Shown in pieces: positions 16,375 to 24,727 of a DNA stretch of 64,000 nucleotides. The translations under genes were made by a program, and so were the position numbers. Each line of letters begins with the position of its first letter. Positions within the stretch are counted from its first letter, which is position 1. Below the pieces are notes generated by a model. It did not search any database. It worked only from the letters and a program-made list of their open reading frames with translations, and was not told the origin of the DNA. Source of the DNA: Dehalococcoidia bacterium (lineage in GTDB: Bacteria; Chloroflexota; Dehalococcoidia; Tepidiformales; Tepidiformaceae); assembly GCA_020432045.1 (NCBI GenBank), contig JAGQHB010000104.1, positions 1-64,000 on the forward strand. The letters run 5' to 3'.

Positions 16375-17166
16375 TTAGTCCGTGGCCCGCCGGGCTTCGC
16401 GAACCCTCCGTGATCGTATCCGGATGGCTTCGACCGGCTCATCTTTCGCGGGGGGCTCCGGCTCATCGCCGTCCGGGCCCCGCGTGAACAGGAATGCAGC
16501 AACCGCCGCGATCACGATCACGAGCGCCTCTGCTACGGTCAGGACCGCAACGACGATCGTCATTTCCCGCCAGAACGGCTCGGGGAACATCTGGATGAGG
16601 TGGTCCGTATCGGGGTCGAGCTGCCAGAAGTCGTTCCGGAAGACGATTTCGTGGAACTGGTTCCAGGTCGAATCGAAGCCACCAACCAGCGCGAACACTC
16701 CGACGAGTCCCACGACAGCGAACCCAACTCCCACCCCTGCCAGCGAAAGGGTCGCGAGGCGCCGGGCCGAGGCCTGGCCAGCCCAGACGAATACGCCACC
16801 GACATAGGCAAGCACGTAGGCAAGCGACACTTCGTTGGCGCGGAATACGAGCCGCATTAACGTTTTCACGTCCTCCATATGGGTCGTCTCTTTTGCGTTG
16901 AACAGCGCGGTCTCCTCGCCATCCTCCTGGACCACGATCCTCAGGGTCCTGGCGTCATCTTCGAAGTAGTGGATGATCTCACCAGCCGCACGGTCCAATT
17001 CTGAAAGCGGCAACCCGGTCGTCAGATCGGCATCGTGGACGCGGAAGCCGCGCTCGTAGAAACGCTGCTCGCCCGCCAGGTACCGCACGTTCGTCGTCAC
17101 GAGAAACACGGGCAGTGCGATGACGAACGCGACTGCCGCAATCCGGGACAGAAGTACCCACCCCAT
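16375..17166 (-). CDS. DUF1461 (TIGR01906) integral membrane protein
   Basis: This predicted inner-membrane protein (263 residues) has an N-terminal helix IAAVAFVIALPVFLVTTNVR and about three more membrane segments near residues 115-135, 145-175 and 220-245. The extracytoplasmic segment NQFHEIVFRNDFWQLDPD with DHLIQMFPEPFW is the hallmark of the TIGR01906 family. The C-terminus is charged and Arg-rich. Function is unknown for the family. I chose the ATG at 17166 (MGWVLLSRI) because residues further upstream in the open frame are not hydrophobic or conserved. Confidence 0.82.
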   Translation of the reverse strand: MGWVLLSRIAAVAFVIALPVFLVTTNVRYLAGEQRFYERGFRVHDADLTTGLPLSELDRAAGEIIHYFEDDARTLRIVVQEDGEETALFNAKETTHMEDVKTLMRLVFRANEVSLAYVLAYVGGVFVWAGQASARRLATLSLAGVGVGFAVVGLVGVFALVGGFDSTWNQFHEIVFRNDFWQLDPDTDHLIQMFPEPFWREMTIVVAVLTVAEALVIVIAAVAAFLFTRGPDGDEPEPPAKDEPVEAIRIRSRRVREARRATD

Positions 17167-17242
17167 GGCGCCATGGTGGACGCGGCCGAGGGAACGGGGA
17201 AGGCAAGACGGTCCGAGGGCACCATTCGTTGCCGCGATCCCG

Positions 17243-17248
17243 TATTGT
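17243..17248 (+). promoter_or_regulatory. TATTGT -10-like box, probable leaderless start
   Basis: TATTGT ends 7 nt before the GTG at 17256 of the DUF2203 gene. No Shine-Dalgarno is visible. Confidence 0.38.
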
Positions 17249-17255
17249 TCCGTCC

Positions 17256-17648
17256 GTGCGGCTGTACACCATCGAAGAAGCACGGGCGCTGTTGCCGGTG
17301 GTACTCCCCGTGCTCGAACGCCTCTGCAAAGCCTTCACGGAACTGCAGACGCTTCAGGCCGCCGTTGAAGGCTCCCGGCGGGGTTCGGCCGCCGATGGTT
17401 CGCTGACCGCCGACCCCTGGTCCGACGCCGGCGAGAATCGGATGGAACTCCTGAACGCGCGGATCCGGGCCGAAGCATCACGCCTGGACGCCTGGGGGAT
17501 CGAGGTGAAGGATGCCGCCACTGGCCTGATCGATTTCCGATCTCGACGCGACGGACAGGTCGTCTATCTCTGCTACCGTCTCGGCGAGAAATCCATCGCC
17601 TACTGGCACACGCTCGATGCGGGTTTTGCAGGCCGCCAACCACTCTAA
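17256..17648 (+). CDS. DUF2203 family protein
   Basis: This 130-residue cytoplasmic protein matches DUF2203: it opens with VRLYTIEEARALLPVVLPVL and ends with GLIDFRSRRDGQVVYLCYRLGE and YWHTLDAGFAGRQPL, the conserved features of the family. No biochemical function is known. The GTG at 17256 is preferred over an upstream TTG at 17229 because the family N-terminus begins there and a TATTGT box ends 7 nt before it. The gene is divergent from the DUF1461 gene. Confidence 0.82.
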   Translation: MRLYTIEEARALLPVVLPVLERLCKAFTELQTLQAAVEGSRRGSAADGSLTADPWSDAGENRMELLNARIRAEASRLDAWGIEVKDAATGLIDFRSRRDGQVVYLCYRLGEKSIAYWHTLDAGFAGRQPL

Positions 17649-17713
17649 ATTTCCTCGCACATCCGCCGTTACCCCGCCTTACAATCCGTTCCAACAGTCC
17701 CGGGGAGATATCT

Positions 17714-18568
17714 GTGGCCACTTCTCGCACCACGGCGATGCGGGACATCTACGTCGACGCGAACGGTCTCCGGCACCACCTGACCGCACGCGGCAACCCA
17801 GGTTCTCCCATCGTTATGATGATCCACGGGCTGACGCAGCAGGCTCATATATTTGACGGCGTCGCCGCCCTGCTCTCCCGTCGATTCCACGTGTACTGCC
17901 TTGACGTCCGTGGTCGCGGCGAGTCGGAGTGGGGTCCGCCCGGCGGGTACCATCTGAACAACTACGTCGAAGATCTCGAAGCCGTCCGCTCCGCGCTCGG
18001 CATTGAAGCGTTCGCACTCGCAGGCACGTCCATGGGCGGGAACATCGCCATGTACTACGCCGCCCTTCACCCCGACCGCGTCACCGCTGTAGTGCTCAAC
18101 GACATTGGCCCGGAAATAGAGACGGCCGGCCGTGAGCGGATCATGGCGATGCTCACGAGCGCCCCAAAGGCATTTACCGACCTCAGGGCCGTCGTCAAGT
18201 ACTACCGCGAAGCCAACGGTCCCGTCCTCGCAAGGCGCAGCGATGACGAGGTCGCAGAGTACGCGCGCTGGCATGTCCGAAAGGATCTCAACATCTACGC
18301 CTGGAAGATGGACCAGGCCGTGCGGCATCTCCAGACGCCCCCTGATCCGCCGATGCCGGCATGGGACGCGTTCAGCGCGATCAGATGTCCCGTCCTCGTG
18401 GTTCGCGGAAGCATCAGCGACGTCCTGGGCCCAGCAACGGCCGCGAAGATGGCAACGGCCCGCCCAGGCACAACGATCGTGGAGGTGCCTGGCGTTGGAC
18501 ACGCTCCAAGCCTCACGGAGCCCGAAGCCTACGCTGCCCTTGAGGCCTTTCTGAGTGCCCCGCGCTGA
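17714..18568 (+). CDS. Alpha/beta-hydrolase
   Basis: This 284-residue hydrolase has MIHGLTQQ near residues 36-43, DVRGRGESEWG near 63-73, the nucleophile elbow AGTSMGGN near 102-109, an acid in VRGSISDVLGP and the histidine in VPGVGHAP near 260, a complete Ser-Asp-His set. It could be an esterase, lactonase or C-C hydrolase. It starts with a GTG preceded by GGGGAGA. The gene at 37518-38369 encodes a protein of similar size and motif order (HGLTQQ compared with HGLMNN), so the two may be paralogues. Confidence 0.87.
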   Translation: MATSRTTAMRDIYVDANGLRHHLTARGNPGSPIVMMIHGLTQQAHIFDGVAALLSRRFHVYCLDVRGRGESEWGPPGGYHLNNYVEDLEAVRSALGIEAFALAGTSMGGNIAMYYAALHPDRVTAVVLNDIGPEIETAGRERIMAMLTSAPKAFTDLRAVVKYYREANGPVLARRSDDEVAEYARWHVRKDLNIYAWKMDQAVRHLQTPPDPPMPAWDAFSAIRCPVLVVRGSISDVLGPATAAKMATARPGTTIVEVPGVGHAPSLTEPEAYAALEAFLSAPR

Positions 18569-18576
18569 CTGACGGC

Positions 18577-20016
18577 CTACGCCGGCCGCATCGCCTTCCA
18601 GCGCAGCAATGCCGCCAACGCCCAACCTGCCCGTGCGATACTCGGGTAGGTCGCGATGCCCGCTCGCCAGCACGACTCCTGGAACTCCAGGCTCAGCTCA
18701 AACCCTCCCGGATCGGTTGGCGTCCGGATGGCCACGATAACCGGCTTCCCCGCCTCCTCCTGGAGGCGCGAGAGCGACGCAGCCTGCATCTGCGACCGCG
18801 CTCGCTGCCCGAACGCCCGCCCCGATGGCCCCATTCCGAAGCTCGTGTGATACAGGATCGCGTCGATGTTTGGAGCCTCGGCGAGAGGCCGCATCGTCGC
18901 ATCGAACCCCTTCTCTTCCCACATGGACATCGTGTCCACCGGGTTCCGGATGCTCGTCCCGGCGTCGTTCGTGACCCTGGCAAGTGCCTCCTGTGTTTCC
19001 GGCAGCAGCGGCGGCACCTTGAGGCCCACAGAGTCCAGGTCATCTGCTGCGAGCACGCTCGTCCCGCCGCCACCGCCAACGACGGCGATGTTCGGGCCGG
19101 CCAGATTCTTCACAAACTGGAACGTCACGCCGGCATCCACCAACTCTTCCATGCTTTCCACCCGCAACGCCCCGGCCTGCTTGCAGAGTGCATCGAAGAT
19201 CTGCAGGGAGCCCGCCAGCGAAGCAGTATGCGAACTCGCGGCGCGTCCACCGGCCTCAGTGCGTCCGGATTTCAGGATCGCGACCGGCTTTGCGGCCCCG
19301 GCCTTGCGGATCGCCTGCGCGAGCCGTGGTCCGTCCTGAATCCCCTCGAGGTACGCGACGATCGTTTCTGTGCCGGGGTCGTCCGCGAGGTAGTCGAAGA
19401 AGTCAGCTGCGCGCAGGTCTGACCCGTTCCCGAATGAGATCACCTTGGAGCACCGGACACCGCGTGACGTCGCGTAGCGGACGAATTCGCCGGCATTGGC
19501 GCCTGATTGCGAAACCATACCGACGTGCCCCGCTTCCGCGATCTGACCCTGCATCATCGCCAGCCGTGAGGCGGGGACGTATAGCCCCATGCAGTTCGGG
19601 CCGATGATCCGGACGCCCGCCTCGCGTGCCCGGGCGACCAACGCCTGTTCCATCTTCGCCTTTTCCGCATCTCCCGTTTCCGTGAAGCCAGCCGTGAACA
19701 TGTGGAGTACCCGCACCCCTTTGGCGATGCAGTCCTCCAGCAATCCCGGGACGTGACGGGCCGGCACGGAGGAGATGACGTAATCCACGTCATCGTCAAT
19801 ATCCGTCACCCGCGGATAGCACCGCAGCCCACGAATCGCATGTGCCGTCGGGTGGATGAGGTAGATCGGGCCTGGGAACCCCACATCCATCAGCGATTGG
19901 ACGAACGCCCATCCGCCCATGCCAGTTCCGCCTTCGCGGGTGCTGACACCGGCGATCGCAATCGACCGGGGATGGAAGATGTATTCAAGGGCAGGCACGG
20001 GCGATGCATCGCTCAT
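18577..20016 (-). CDS. NDP-forming acyl-CoA synthetase alpha-type subunit
   Basis: This 479-residue protein has the CoA-binding Rossmann domain first (YIFHPRSIAIAGVS near residues 11-24), then the succinyl-CoA-synthetase-like ligase domain with GPNCMGLYVP near 138-147 and the phosphohistidine loop SSHTASLAGS near 275-284. It lacks the ATP-grasp domain of full-length ADP-forming acetyl-CoA synthetases, so a beta partner must be encoded elsewhere, or it acts differently. The family interconverts acyl-CoA and acid with ATP or GTP formation. The ATG at 20016 (MSDASPVPALEYIFHPRS) precedes the conserved start; the open frame continues to 20103. Confidence 0.85.
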   Translation of the reverse strand: MSDASPVPALEYIFHPRSIAIAGVSTREGGTGMGGWAFVQSLMDVGFPGPIYLIHPTAHAIRGLRCYPRVTDIDDDVDYVISSVPARHVPGLLEDCIAKGVRVLHMFTAGFTETGDAEKAKMEQALVARAREAGVRIIGPNCMGLYVPASRLAMMQGQIAEAGHVGMVSQSGANAGEFVRYATSRGVRCSKVISFGNGSDLRAADFFDYLADDPGTETIVAYLEGIQDGPRLAQAIRKAGAAKPVAILKSGRTEAGGRAASSHTASLAGSLQIFDALCKQAGALRVESMEELVDAGVTFQFVKNLAGPNIAVVGGGGGTSVLAADDLDSVGLKVPPLLPETQEALARVTNDAGTSIRNPVDTMSMWEEKGFDATMRPLAEAPNIDAILYHTSFGMGPSGRAFGQRARSQMQAASLSRLQEEAGKPVIVAIRTPTDPGGFELSLEFQESCWRAGIATYPSIARAGWALAALLRWKAMRPA

Positions 20017-20154
20017 GGTCGGGCTCCGGCGCACGAAAATGTGTGCCGCGAGCGTAGCAGCCGCCGCCGTTAGGAGGGCCCCACCAGCCGGACGACCTGG
20101 CACCTGCAGCGGGCGGGCGCATACCGCATCGAACCGAACCTTCGGCCGGAGTTC

Positions 20155-20784
20155 CTACCAACTATCCCAGTGCGTGACCTGATCGAGCGGCAACCGTTTG
20201 GCAGCCTTGAAGTCGTCACCCTTGAAGTACGCCACTGGCAGCAGCACTGCCTGGGAGACATTTTCGGGGATGCCCAGGAGTGCCGAGACCTCCCGTTCCT
20301 TTGCGAGGTGAATCGTCGTCCAGGCTGTGCCCAGACCCCGCGAACGCAGCGCAAGCATCAACGACCATGCCGCGGGGAGCACCGAACCCCAGAAGCCCGC
20401 CTGGGAGCCTTCGCCCTGTGGCCGGCCCTCTATGCACGGGATGATGAACACCGGGCACTCCGCCATGTGTTCCGCGAGGTACATCGCTGAGTCGCGCACT
20501 TTTCCCTGCTGCGGATTCCGGGGGTCATCTGCTTCATATTCGGGTTGTGGCGAATTCGCATATGCCATGAAGAGATCGTGGTAGATGTCTGCGATCGCTT
20601 TGCGCTTCGCGGCGTCCGTCACCACCACAAAGTGCCAGCCCTGACGGTTCGACCCAGACGGCGCCTGAAGGGCGATCTCAAGGCACTCCTTGATAACCGC
20701 AGCTTCGACCGGGCGGCTGAAATCAAGCCGCTTCCGCACGCTGCGGGTCGTCGTCAGAATGTGGTCAACACTCGCAAGATCCAA
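20155..20784 (-). CDS. Nitroreductase-family flavoprotein
   Basis: This 209-residue FMN enzyme of the nitroreductase superfamily has the N-terminal FMN-phosphate loop TTRSVRKRLDFSRPV, APSGSNRQGWHFVVV near 41-55, and RGLGTAWTTIHL with GIPENVSQAVLLPVAYFKG in the C-terminal half. It should reduce nitro or quinone-like substrates, or an enone, with NAD(P)H; the physiological substrate is not inferable. It starts with TTG at 20784 after GGAGAG at a good distance. It is divergent from the DUF2277 gene. Confidence 0.87.
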   Translation of the reverse strand: MDLASVDHILTTTRSVRKRLDFSRPVEAAVIKECLEIALQAPSGSNRQGWHFVVVTDAAKRKAIADIYHDLFMAYANSPQPEYEADDPRNPQQGKVRDSAMYLAEHMAECPVFIIPCIEGRPQGEGSQAGFWGSVLPAAWSLMLALRSRGLGTAWTTIHLAKEREVSALLGIPENVSQAVLLPVAYFKGDDFKAAKRLPLDQVTHWDSW

Positions 20785-20851
20785 GGGAACTCTCCAGGCT
20801 CAGAATCGACCACTGAGTCTAGCATGGCCTCTGCTCACCCATCTTCGCGCA

Positions 20852-20857
20852 TACAAT
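20852..20857 (+). promoter_or_regulatory. TACAAT -10-like box, probable leaderless start
   Basis: TACAAT ends 6 nt before the ATG at 20864 of the DUF2277 gene, which has no Shine-Dalgarno. Confidence 0.45.
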
Positions 20858-20863
20858 CGCAGC

Positions 20864-21121
20864 ATGTGCCGAAGCATTAAGCCTCTCCGCTCTACGGATG
20901 GCAGGGCGAGCGAAGACGAGATCCGCGAAGCCGCACTGCAGTTCGTCCGCAAAGTGAGCGGGATCCGGCGGCCGTCGTCGAACAACGCGTCGCCGTTCGA
21001 CGCAGCCGTGGAGCGCATTGCCGGAAACGTCGCCGAATTGCTTGATGCGCTCCCGGCCTCCCGTGCCGCACCGCCCGCCCGCTCGCCCCGGGTGCGGGCC
21101 GAGCGCGAAACGACACTCTGA
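20864..21121 (+). CDS. DUF2277 family protein
   Basis: This 85-residue protein begins MCRSIKPLRS and continues ASEDEIREAALQFVRKVSG with a C-terminal helix FDAAVERIAGNVAELLDAL, the conserved layout of DUF2277 (usual start MCRNIK). The basic Arg/Ala-rich tail is poorly conserved. Role unknown. A longer frame begins at 20690, but the family N-terminus fixes the start at 20864. Confidence 0.85.
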   Translation: MCRSIKPLRSTDGRASEDEIREAALQFVRKVSGIRRPSSNNASPFDAAVERIAGNVAELLDALPASRAAPPARSPRVRAERETTL

Positions 21122-21159
21122 ACCCTTTTGCTTGGTCGGCGTGGTGTCGAACTAGTAAC

Positions 21160-21165
21160 TACGTT
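21160..21165 (+). promoter_or_regulatory. TACGTT -10-like box, probable leaderless start
   Basis: TACGTT ends 6 nt before the GTG at 21172 of the GGDEF-like gene. This favours the GTG over the in-frame ATG at 21184. Confidence 0.38.
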
Positions 21166-21171
21166 CACCCT

Positions 21172-21921
21172 GTGGGGCACCTTATGCCGGTCGATCTCGC
21201 TCTGGATGAAGTTCCAAACGCACGACGTAAGCGTCTCGTGCGGGTGGTCAGCTTCGTCCTCTGGTGCCTGGCCATCATCGTCCAGACGGCCCGCGCCCTC
21301 GCCGAGCCTTCGACGCTCAACCTCGTCTCGCTCGGTGGATTTATCGTCCTCTTCACGGCGGTAAACGCCCAGATCTTCCTTGTGCGCTGGCTGGGGGAAA
21401 AGCGAACGCGCCGCCTCATGGCGCGCCTCCACGGCTCCGCCTACCTCAGCGAGCTCGACAATCTTCCCAACCGAAACTACCTGCTCTCCGAACTCAGGCG
21501 CGAAATGCCCCGAGCGCGCGCCCACGACGCACCCTTCGTCCTCATCATCCTGTCTCTTGAACAGTTCGATGAGGTTGTGCGCCGCCGTGGCGAAGCCTTC
21601 GGCGATCGTGCCCTCAAGGGTATGGCCCAGGTCCTCCGCCGCTTTACGCGCACCTCTGACTTCATCGCTCATCTCGGGGGGGCCGACTTTGCCGTCCTCC
21701 TCAACGAGTGCAAGCATGACGACTCGTTCATCTATCTCCAGCGCGTCCCTGGCTCAATCGCCGTCAGCGACGGCCATCGCATGCTAGAAGTCCCTATCTC
21801 CGCGCGGGTGCAGCAGTACGACATGCAGAGCCTGTATGCGACGGACGTCCTCCGTGACGCCGAGGAGTCGCGCCCCCTCCGTCGCAAGGAAGTCCAGCAC
21901 CACGGCTCCGAAGCAGCCTAG
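21172..21921 (+). CDS. Membrane-anchored degenerate GGDEF-domain protein
   Basis: Two N-terminal membrane helices (VVSFVLWCLAIIVQTARAL near residues 25-43 and LVSLGGFIVLFTAVNAQIFLV near 51-71) precede a GGDEF-like domain that starts at LDNLPNRNYLLSELRREM. The signature loop is GGADF instead of GG(D/E)EF near residue 165, and the C-terminal part of the domain is short. The protein is therefore probably not an active diguanylate cyclase; it may bind nucleotide or be a signalling relic. Total length is 249 residues. Its TAG overlaps the stop of the convergent DUF2007-like gene. Confidence 0.78.
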   Translation: MGHLMPVDLALDEVPNARRKRLVRVVSFVLWCLAIIVQTARALAEPSTLNLVSLGGFIVLFTAVNAQIFLVRWLGEKRTRRLMARLHGSAYLSELDNLPNRNYLLSELRREMPRARAHDAPFVLIILSLEQFDEVVRRRGEAFGDRALKGMAQVLRRFTRTSDFIAHLGGADFAVLLNECKHDDSFIYLQRVPGSIAVSDGHRMLEVPISARVQQYDMQSLYATDVLRDAEESRPLRRKEVQHHGSEAA

Positions 21922-22256
21922 CCGGTAATCGCTTTGGCGACCGCCACGAGCAAAACGACGGCCGCCAGGACATATCCAAACGCGATGATCGCGCGCCAAG
22001 GTACGGCCGATACCCCGTCCGTCACGGGTGCGAGCACGCTGCCCCCGGCAAGCTCAGCGATGACGCTCCGGGCCGCGCCCATCTCGCCGGCCGGGACGAA
22101 GATCGGGTATCGCGCGGCAAAGACATCCGCGGCACCGAGTGCTGCCCCGGTGCTTTGTTCGAAGCTCCGCGCATCAATCCCCGCAGCCCGCAACGCATCC
22201 ACCCAGATGGCTGCTTCGACCGCGTTTCGGCCGACTGCAACCAGCGCTCTGCTCAC
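21918..22256 (-). CDS. Small membrane protein with DUF2007-like N-terminus
   Basis: Residues 1-75 resemble DUF2007-type domains (a small alpha/beta fold related to PII-like signalling modules), with EAAIWVDALRAAGIDARSF near the start and YPIFVPAGEMGAARSVIAEL in the middle. One C-terminal membrane helix follows (IIAFGYVLAAVVLLVAVAKAI near 89-109). Function unknown. The ATG overlaps the pyruvate kinase TGA (ATGA), making it the third cistron after the phosphoesterase and pyruvate kinase genes. Confidence 0.6.
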   Translation of the reverse strand: MSRALVAVGRNAVEAAIWVDALRAAGIDARSFEQSTGAALGAADVFAARYPIFVPAGEMGAARSVIAELAGGSVLAPVTDGVSAVPWRAIIAFGYVLAAVVLLVAVAKAITG

Positions 22257-23698
22257 GCGTGTCCGGCCGTTTCCCCCACCCTGTGGAGTTTGAGGAAGTT
22301 TGTGCGCCCGGCGGCACGGACGGGCAGGCTTGCGACCACCACAGCTTCATCGCCGCGTTCGAACATCCCGTCCGCTGAGAGCGTCGAATCCACGATCTGC
22401 AGCATCTCCTCCGAATGCTCGACGAACGGCACGAGTATCGGTGTGACCCCCCGCGCCAGCGCCAGCTGCCGGCACACGCCCTCCGTCGGCGAAAGTCCGT
22501 AGATCTCGGCGTCAGGATGCACCTTGCTGAGCAGCAACGCCGTGTAGCCACTTCGCGTAAAGCAGACCACCCCGCGCATGTTCAGGTCCGACTCCACGAT
22601 CTGCCGCGCAGCCAACGCCACCACGTAGGCATGGTTATCCGTGCTGGGGCGGAGCCGGGCGGGTTCCACAACAGGTTCGGCCTCTTCCGCCGCCCGCACG
22701 ATCCGATCCATCATCGCCACAGACTCCACGGGATACCTGCCGGCGGCCGTCTCGCCGCTCAGCATCACCGCATCGGAGAGGTCCCAGACCGCGTGCGCCA
22801 CATCGCTGCTCTCGGCACGCGTCGGCCGGGGCGAGTTCGTCATTGACTCCAGCATCTGGGTGGCAGTGATGACCGGGATCAATCGTTCTGCTGCGGCTGC
22901 GATTATCCGCCGTTGCTGCACGGGCACGGATTCCGGCGGCAGCTCCACACCAAGGTCTCCGCGCGCCACCATCAGCCCATCGGAAACCATCGCGATCTCA
23001 TCAAGGTGCTCTATCGCCTGGCGCCGCTCGATCTTGGCGATCACAGGCGTCTCTGCCCCCAGGAATCCAACGATCGATTTCGCTTCACTCACGTCGGCAG
23101 CAGACCCAACGAAGCTCAACGCAAAGAAGTCGATACCCGATTCGACCCCGAGAGCAATGTAGTGGCGGTCGCGGTCAGTGAGCGCAGGCAGCGTCAGTTT
23201 CGAGTCAGGGAGGCTGACGCCGCGATTGGCCGTCAGTGTTCCCCCATGCGTGACGCGGCAGATGAGCGCGTCCGCTTCCACCGATTCAACCACGAGAGCA
23301 ATCGCCCCATCATCAACCAGCACACGCTCGCCGGCACCCACGTCCTCGCAGAGCCGCGGGTAATCGACGCCGATTCGGCCCGCGGTTGATTCCACCCGTT
23401 CCGGCTCGAGAGCGATTCGCTGCCCGCCGATAAGCGCAATCTGCCCAGCTTCGTCCGCCACGTCCCCAGTTCGAAGCTTGGGACCTCCAAGATCCATCAA
23501 CACGCCGATATGCCGCTGGTGCTCCTTTGCCACCTCGCGAACGAGCGAAGCCAGCGCCAGGTGCTCTTCCGGCGTGCCATGGCTCGTGTTCAGCCGCGCC
23601 ACGTCCATTCCGGCGTCGATAATCGCCGCAATGGTCTCCCGTGCCCGCGATGCGGGCCCCAGCGTACAAACGATCTTGGTACGGCGACTGCGGGTCAT
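22253..23698 (-). CDS. pyk: Pyruvate kinase
   Basis: This enzyme converts phosphoenolpyruvate and ADP to pyruvate and ATP, the last step of glycolysis. It is 481 residues long with the N-terminal RTKIVCTLGPASR, the barrel motifs MDLGGPKLRTGDV, VIAKIERRQAIEHL and MVARGDLGVELPPE near 245-258, TATQMLESM, and the C-terminal allosteric domain with VVCFTRSGYTALLLS. Lys, Glu and Asp of the metal and phosphate sites are all visible. The ATG at 23698 overlaps the stop of the phosphoesterase gene, and the stop overlaps the DUF2007-like gene, so the three genes are coupled. Confidence 0.97.
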   Translation of the reverse strand: MTRSRRTKIVCTLGPASRARETIAAIIDAGMDVARLNTSHGTPEEHLALASLVREVAKEHQRHIGVLMDLGGPKLRTGDVADEAGQIALIGGQRIALEPERVESTAGRIGVDYPRLCEDVGAGERVLVDDGAIALVVESVEADALICRVTHGGTLTANRGVSLPDSKLTLPALTDRDRHYIALGVESGIDFFALSFVGSAADVSEAKSIVGFLGAETPVIAKIERRQAIEHLDEIAMVSDGLMVARGDLGVELPPESVPVQQRRIIAAAAERLIPVITATQMLESMTNSPRPTRAESSDVAHAVWDLSDAVMLSGETAAGRYPVESVAMMDRIVRAAEEAEPVVEPARLRPSTDNHAYVVALAARQIVESDLNMRGVVCFTRSGYTALLLSKVHPDAEIYGLSPTEGVCRQLALARGVTPILVPFVEHSEEMLQIVDSTLSADGMFERGDEAVVVASLPVRAAGRTNFLKLHRVGETAGHA

Positions 23699-24147
23699 CT
23701 TCCCGACCGCGGCCCAAGGTCGATGAATTCGTACTCCACCCGGTCACCGACATCGAGTACCGCCACTGAGCGGCGGTCATGGAACCCCCGCACGCCGGCC
23801 GAGCCCGGGTTGATCCGGATCTGCGGACCAGAGAGGTCGACCTGGCGCCGGTGCGAGTGTCCGAAGACCACCACATCCCATTCCCCCTGCGGTGCGTCCA
23901 TGAGCCGGTGCACCACAAGGAACCTTCGTCCGCCCAGTTCAATCGCGACGCTCGCGGGGAGCGAAGATTCTGGTCCATTCCTATCGTTGTTGCCCCGTAC
24001 GGCCACAACCGGTGCTATTCGTGAAAGCGCTTCCAACACGCCAGGGCCAATGTCGCCCGCGTGTACTACCTGGTCGCAGCCGGCCAGCGCCGCTACTGCA
24101 TCACGACCCAGATGGCCGTGCGTGTCTGAGATCAATCCTATCTTCAT
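23695..24147 (-). CDS. YfcE/MJ0936-family metallophosphoesterase
   Basis: This 150-residue phosphoesterase has the metal-binding motifs of the calcineurin-like family in order: LISDTHGHL near residues 5-13, VHAGDIG near 28-34, GNND near 51-54, FGHSH near 96-100 and INPGSAG near 113-119. It should hydrolyse a phosphodiester or phosphomonoester; members act on 2',3'-cAMP and model substrates. The frame extends to 24312 but the family N-terminus is MKIGLISDTHG at 24147, where TACACT ends 6 nt before the ATG. It is the first gene of the coupled set with pyk. Confidence 0.9.
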   Translation of the reverse strand: MKIGLISDTHGHLGRDAVAALAGCDQVVHAGDIGPGVLEALSRIAPVVAVRGNNDRNGPESSLPASVAIELGGRRFLVVHRLMDAPQGEWDVVVFGHSHRRQVDLSGPQIRINPGSAGVRGFHDRRSVAVLDVGDRVEYEFIDLGPRSGR

Positions 24148-24153
24148 CAATCC

Positions 24154-24159
24154 AGTGTA
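24154..24159 (-). promoter_or_regulatory. TACACT -10-like box, probable leaderless start
   Basis: On the minus strand TACACT, then ggattg, then the ATG at 24147 of the phosphoesterase gene. Confidence 0.45.
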
Positions 24160-24202
24160 GCCGCCTGTGTGTACTGAACGTTTCAACCGATAGACTCTGG
24201 AA

Positions 24203-24727
24203 ATGCCACCTCGAAACGGTGCGCTCAAAGCTCGCGAGTTCCTCTTCCTTTGTGAGGACCAGGCGCTCCCGCTTGTGCCATCAACGCTTCGCCCAAGCGG
24301 CCGCTCTGTCATGTGGACAATCCTCCAACTGCACTACGGCGACCCGAAGATCCACTACGAACTCCAGCCGATGCCGTCGCGCAATCAGGTCGAACTCGGA
24401 CTCCATTTCGAGGCGACGATTGACCGAAATGATGCGTGGGCATCCCTGATCGCGCACCATGCAGCACCACTCCAGGCCGAACTCGGATCGAGTTGGGAAC
24501 TGGAGATCTGGACCGCCTCATGGCGCCGCCTGCATCGCGTCTACCACGCCGAGGCCCTCACCACGACACTCGCCGCGGAGGTTGCCGGAGACCTCGCCCG
24601 CCTCATTTCGGCCACGGCCGATATTGTGCGTGATGGCCTGGCCGAAGCTTCGTTGCACGCTCCAGCTACATCGCAGCGAGCCGTCTCCCGGCCTCCAGCA
24701 GCGTCTCTTCGGACTTGGAGAACGTGA
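24203..24727 (+). CDS. Hypothetical protein
   Basis: I do not recognise this 174-residue protein. It is soluble-looking, with no signal or membrane segment, a basic N-terminus (MPPRNGALKAREFLF) and an LQLHYGDPKIHYELQPMP segment that reads as beta-strands. A helical C-terminal half with AAEVAGDLARLISATADIV follows. Its last 62 bp overlap the end of the convergent aminotransferase gene, so the final 20 residues are constrained by that gene and may not be functional. It is divergent from the phosphoesterase gene. Confidence 0.6.
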   Translation: MPPRNGALKAREFLFLCEDQALPLVPSTLRPSGRSVMWTILQLHYGDPKIHYELQPMPSRNQVELGLHFEATIDRNDAWASLIAHHAAPLQAELGSSWELEIWTASWRRLHRVYHAEALTTTLAAEVAGDLARLISATADIVRDGLAEASLHAPATSQRAVSRPPAASLRTWRT

